Positions 60,692-64,000 of a DNA stretch of 64,000 nt are shown piece after piece; the first letter of the stretch is position 1; the number at the start of each line of letters is the position of its first letter. The notes under the pieces are model-generated. The model was not told where the DNA came from. It did not search any database and saw nothing but the letters and a program-made list of their open reading frames with translations. Both the position numbers and the translations under genes were made by a program. Source of the stretch: Bacillota bacterium (GTDB lineage: Bacteria; Bacillota; UBA4882; UBA8346); the NCBI GenBank assembly GCA_023402395.1, contig JAEYGI010000004.1, positions 1 to 64,000 of the forward strand, written 5' to 3'.

Positions 60692-61456
60692 TCAGCCAGC
60701 TTGGCTCATCGCCCCCAATTTCGCCAAGTAATATTGGGCTTCCCGGATGAAATGATCTGCCAGCAGCGGCGGGGAGATGGACAATACTTGCGCGGTGGCT
60801 CGCAGATCACGGAACTGGAGCAAATTTTCAGCCCATTCCCCGGTCAGGCTGGCGCTCTCACGGGTGAGATAGGCTAGGGCCGGGACCAGCATTGGTTCAT
60901 CGGGCATCAAGTGGTCCAGTTCCTCGGTTTTGAGTTGGAGATTATGATAGCTTTTTTGAAAATGATTAAAGGTTTTGAACCATGTCGCTTCGGACGGGTC
61001 GAGCTGGTTGCGGGCAAGCCCTGCGTGGGCCGCGTTATTGGGGAGCCACATCAGATGTTGTTCCAGCAGGTATCCGGCGGGGTTCGGATTTGGGTTGGGA
61101 TCGGTAAGAATCTGCAAATAGGCGTTATCCTCGTCCAGCATTTCCTGGAGAGCCCCCGGGGGCAGGTTGATCGGATTTTGGCCGGCCAGTTGCAAATTGA
61201 CGATGCATAATTTATAATTGCGAAACATCTCTACCGCCTGGGCCGCCTCCTGCAGAAACTGAGGATCGGTCCGAGTTGCCGCTTCGCTGAACAGGCGGTC
61301 AAAGACTTGATAATACTGTTGAGCCTGGGTGATCAGCGCGGTTTCCCCGGGAACCAGCGAATCCGTGAAAAATTGGGCATGATCGCGGAAGATGGACAGC
61401 CAAAATTGATTTTCACTTATTAAATCAATATTGGGTCCATAAGTTTGTTCAATCAT
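60692..61456 (-). CDS. DUF2935 family protein
   Basis: A 254-residue all-helical soluble protein. ENQFWLSIFRDHAQFFTDSL near the N-terminus, and EQHLMWLPNNAAHAGLARNQLD plus LADHFIREAQYYL later, with recurring His/Glu pairs, match the DUF2935 family found in sporulating Bacillota, a ferritin-like helical bundle of unknown role. The start is ATG 61456 with GAGAGGA upstream. No partner genes are adjacent. Confidence 0.8.
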   Translation of the reverse strand: MIEQTYGPNIDLISENQFWLSIFRDHAQFFTDSLVPGETALITQAQQYYQVFDRLFSEAATRTDPQFLQEAAQAVEMFRNYKLCIVNLQLAGQNPINLPPGALQEMLDEDNAYLQILTDPNPNPNPAGYLLEQHLMWLPNNAAHAGLARNQLDPSEATWFKTFNHFQKSYHNLQLKTEELDHLMPDEPMLVPALAYLTRESASLTGEWAENLLQFRDLRATAQVLSISPPLLADHFIREAQYYLAKLGAMSQAG

Positions 61457-61977
61457 TGGCAACATCCTCTCATGAGTTTTTCAACTCATGCTATTCCCGG
61501 GCTCAAGCGGATATGATATCAACTTATGGAATTTTGGCACACGAACCATAAAACGCGGCATGCGCTTGTTTTGGTATCGCAAAAAATCACTCCATGGCAT
61601 TAAGGCTGATAGGCTATATCCCGTAGAATGGCTAGTTCCCCGCTGACAACCTGCTAATCAATGCCAAAATGTGGATTGAAGATTGTTCTTCATGGCTGAC
61701 TCACCGGCTGAAGCGGGATAACCCCAAGTAGCGCGCCGATTACTGCCAGCGTCGCCTTTCTCTCGTTCAAACGCCGTGTTGCGCATCATAATTTTGTAAA
61801 AAGGAGATGCCCTCGGAAAGTAAAATATTACTTATTAACACATCATTTTGAAGCAGTGTATGTCCCAACCAAAGGCCAGCACTTTACTTGAATTTAAAAC
61901 GCAGGCATAAAAGCATAAAGTCAGTGCAGGCTTTGTTACGGGCTGCTACTTTTGCCTAAAGCCGGAGGAATGAATCC
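61457..61977. other. 521-bp intergenic region, no gene recognised
   Basis: This gap separates divergent genes. It holds several short AT-rich runs and a GC-containing leader (61890-61970) in front of the next gene. I could not assemble a known riboswitch core, repeat array or small gene with a ribosome site here. Confidence 0.4.
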
Positions 61978-63330
61978 ATGAGATTGCCGTATGCCAATTC
62001 CATTACGATCGGTATTATCCTCGTGTTCCTCTTCGCGTTGATGTTAAATACCTCCCTGGCGGAAAACCCCGGAGCCCCGACCCTCAAAATCATGACCCTA
62101 AACCTGCATAACGGGAAGGATACCGATAATCAGCGCAATTTTACCCGTTTCGCCGAACTGGTCGCGGCCGAGCAGCCGGATATCATCGCTTTGCAGGAAG
62201 TCCAGAAAAAAGATTTGAAATACCTGAACCTCCCGGGATATCATTCGATCGCCGGGCCCAATGCCAATTATGCCTTTTTTCGCTTCGGCAACGCCTTGTT
62301 GACCCGGCACCCTATCGTCTATCACCGCCATCATTATCTTCCCAGCCAAAAGGAGCAGCGCGGCGTGGATGAAGTGGCGATCGAGATCAAGGGGCAATAT
62401 CTCCGGGTGCTCAATACCCATATCGGACTAGGCCGGGACGAACAACAGCGGCAGATTGACGAGATCTCCCGGATCAGCCGTTATCTTCCGGGCCCGTTGC
62501 TCATCACCGGTGATTTCAATCTCGAACCTTCCCATCAATTATTGACGGGTTTCAATTTTAACGAGGTAAGTTCGGGCCTGGCCGCCTATAAAACTTTCCC
62601 GGCCAAGCAGCCCAAATACCACCTCGATCAGATCTGGTATAACGATCACTGGCAGCCGGTTGACGCCCGGCCCGTCGCCTGGCATGGCTCCGATCATTTG
62701 CCGGTGCTCGCCGTTCTGGCCCTGAAAACCGCTGCCACCGTTCCGGCGGAACCGGTGGCCATTCCCGACCCGACGCTGCGGCATAATCCGTTGCTGCCCG
62801 ATGTCGGGGATCACCCCTTCCAAACCGTTCTGACGTTTGGCCGGAACAATTCTGACAATCATTGGGCGGGGTTCGTCGCGACACCGCTCTACAACGGCTT
62901 TCACCTAAACGCGGGGTATAACGGGAACGACCCGGAACTGGCAATCAGCTACCTGAAAACCATTGACTTGCGTGATTATTATTCATTGGCGGGAATGCGC
63001 GGCAAAGCGGAGTGGGATTTTAGCGCCGCCACCGCATTCCAGGGAAAGCCTTGGCTGGAATGGCGCCAATATTACCGTTGGAGCGATCGTTGGGGTAGCA
63101 GGATCCTCCTGGCTACGGGCGGGCCAAGGCCGGATTGGGGCTGGGAGCAATATTATCTGCCCGTGGGAAAACTCCGGCTCATGGCCGGAGTAAACGCGGA
63201 TTCCGATTTTATCGCCGGAGTGGCCGTCACCCCCGGTAAACGCCAGGTGGTTGAAGTTCAGTATATTGAGAGCCAATCCGGGAAGCATGGGAATGAATAT
63301 CGGATAAACTGGGAATATCGGTTTCAATGA
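61978..63330 (+). CDS. Secreted endonuclease/exonuclease/phosphatase-family protein with C-terminal beta domain
   Basis: A 450-residue exported protein: signal peptide (about 1-29), then an EEP hydrolase domain (about 33-250) with KIMTLNLHNG, IIALQEVQKKD (metal-binding Glu), NTHIGLG, ITGDFNLEP and SDHLPVLAVL. Residues ~265-450 form an extra strand-rich domain with many aromatic residues, ending RINWEYRF. EEP enzymes hydrolyse nucleic acids or phosphoesters. ATG 61978 has GGAGG. The C-terminal domain is not recognised and looks like a membrane-barrel or surface-anchoring module. Confidence 0.8.
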   Translation: MRLPYANSITIGIILVFLFALMLNTSLAENPGAPTLKIMTLNLHNGKDTDNQRNFTRFAELVAAEQPDIIALQEVQKKDLKYLNLPGYHSIAGPNANYAFFRFGNALLTRHPIVYHRHHYLPSQKEQRGVDEVAIEIKGQYLRVLNTHIGLGRDEQQRQIDEISRISRYLPGPLLITGDFNLEPSHQLLTGFNFNEVSSGLAAYKTFPAKQPKYHLDQIWYNDHWQPVDARPVAWHGSDHLPVLAVLALKTAATVPAEPVAIPDPTLRHNPLLPDVGDHPFQTVLTFGRNNSDNHWAGFVATPLYNGFHLNAGYNGNDPELAISYLKTIDLRDYYSLAGMRGKAEWDFSAATAFQGKPWLEWRQYYRWSDRWGSRILLATGGPRPDWGWEQYYLPVGKLRLMAGVNADSDFIAGVAVTPGKRQVVEVQYIESQSGKHGNEYRINWEYRFQ

Positions 63331-63361
63331 TCGGCCGCCTGAGGTCTGAGACTCATTTGAC

Positions 63362-63391
63362 CGGGGTGGAGAAGCAATATTCTCCACCCCG
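63362..63391. terminator. Hairpin between convergent genes
   Basis: CGGGGTGGAGAA (63362-63373) and TTCTCCACCCCG (63380-63391) form a perfect 12-bp stem with a 6-nt loop. It lies between the EEP stop and the acyl-CoA synthetase stop; no T-run is present. Confidence 0.65.
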
Positions 63392-63401
63392 CTCGCGTTG
63401 C

Positions 63402-64000
63402 TTAGGCCGTCTCAATCTTACTCGCCGCCTGCAGGCCGAACTTTTCAACGGCCTGTTCGCGCATTTTGTATTTTAAGATCTTGCCGGCTGCGTTCATCGG
63501 AAATTCAGTGACAAAATCGACATAGCGCGGGGTTTTGTGCTTGGCCATATGGGAGCGGACGAAGTCCTTCAGTTCGTCGGCGGTCATTGCCACGCCGTCC
63601 TTCAGGATCACGCAGGCCATAATCTCCTCGCCGTACTGCTGGTCGGGCACGCCGATCACCTGGACGTCCTTGACTTTGGGATGGGTATAGATGAAGTCCT
63701 CAATTTCCTTGGGATAAATATTCTCGCCGCCGCGGATGATCATGTCCTTGATTCGGCCGGTGATCTTGAAGTTCCCGTTCTCGTCACGCCGCGCCAGATC
63801 GCCGGTGTGCAGCCAGCCGTCCTTGTCAATGGCGGCTGCCGTCGCTTCGGGCATCTTGTAATAGCCTTTCATAATATTATAGCCACGGGCGACAAACTCA
63901 CCGTCCACATTATCCGGCAGATCCTGGCCGGTCTGAGGGTCGACGATCTTGCACTCCACGCCGGGCAGGGCGCGGCCCACGGTATTGACGCGCACTTCCA
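63402..64000 (-). CDS. Acyl-CoA synthetase (AMP-binding), C-terminal part
   Basis: Only the last ~199 codons are in the window; the gene continues past the right edge. The visible part contains the adenylate-forming motifs GWLHTGDLARRDENGNF, GRIKDMIIRGGENIYPKEIE and the catalytic lysine in NAAGKILKYKMREQ at the C-terminus. It activates a carboxylic acid to acyl-CoA, most like medium-chain/short-chain FadD-type ligases. The reading frame is intact up to the edge. Confidence 0.92.
   Translation of the reverse strand, partial: EVRVNTVGRALPGVECKIVDPQTGQDLPDNVDGEFVARGYNIMKGYYKMPEATAAAIDKDGWLHTGDLARRDENGNFKITGRIKDMIIRGGENIYPKEIEDFIYTHPKVKDVQVIGVPDQQYGEEIMACVILKDGVAMTADELKDFVRSHMAKHKTPRYVDFVTEFPMNAAGKILKYKMREQAVEKFGLQAASKIETA

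Noticed and set aside
61880..61977. c-di-GMP (GEMM) riboswitch before the EEP gene
   Set aside because: GCCTAAAGCCGGAGG resembles part of the motif but the A-rich tetraloop helix and receptor could not be assembled. A covariance-model search would settle it.

Overview
The window is about 64 kb of bacterial chromosome with moderate GC, no rRNA or tRNA gene that I can see, and almost everything on the minus strand. Several features point to an endospore-forming Bacillota lineage that may have an outer membrane: a SleB-type cell wall hydrolase, a tiny Spo0E-like protein, a DUF2935 protein, strong AGGAGG-type ribosome binding sites, MsmX-dependent-style sugar ABC operons without ATPases, and proteins with beta-barrel-like or CsgG/FlgO-like domains. 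A Hydrogenispora/Limnochordia-like organism would fit, but that placement is inference.

Left part (1-12.7 kb): the end of a sugar ABC operon (LplA-type binding protein, start of a permease, GntR regulator with its operator), then an HD-GYP phosphodiesterase, a VanX-type dipeptidase, a GT28-like glycosyltransferase, a DJ-1/PfpI protein, a beta-barrel/SleB fusion, a CPBP protease, a divergent methyltransferase/TetR pair with a palindromic operator between them, and a GarR-type reductase.

Middle part (12.7-38.8 kb): first a LacI-regulated operon (enolase-superfamily dehydratase, binding protein, two permeases, LacI) that runs directly into an ABC-2 export system. Then two secreted proteins. Then a 13-kb catabolic operon under GntR/DeoR control: DapA-family lyase, sugar-acid dehydratase, FAD oxidoreductase, a second sugar ABC transporter, FGGY kinase, GatD-like dehydrogenase, GatY-like aldolase, LacC/FruK-like kinase, KDG kinase and KDPG aldolase. 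Together these can take a polyol through tagatose 1,6-bisphosphate and a sugar acid through KDPG. None of the three ABC importers carries its own ATPase gene, and all three have a strong hairpin between the binding-protein gene and the first permease gene.

Right part (39-64 kb): a secreted metallopeptidase, an EmrAB-like efflux operon with MarR, two pectinolytic enzymes (PL11-like and PL1), bioB behind a clear BirA operator, and a GntR-controlled cluster with UbiX, both AcnX subunits, an RraA-like protein, UbiD and a broken LeuD-like small subunit. An MFS transporter, a DUF2935 protein, a secreted endonuclease/exonuclease/phosphatase-family protein and the 3' part of an acyl-CoA synthetase complete the window.

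The most unusual structure is a dispersed family of four intergenic arrays (11.3, 40.2, 49.7 and 58.7 kb), all with exact 21-bp periodicity. Two are colinear unit for unit. The other two are built as 63 bp (3 x 21) with two potential hairpins per unit. Two arrays (11.3 and 49.7 kb) contain perfect DnaA-box matches in register with the repeat.
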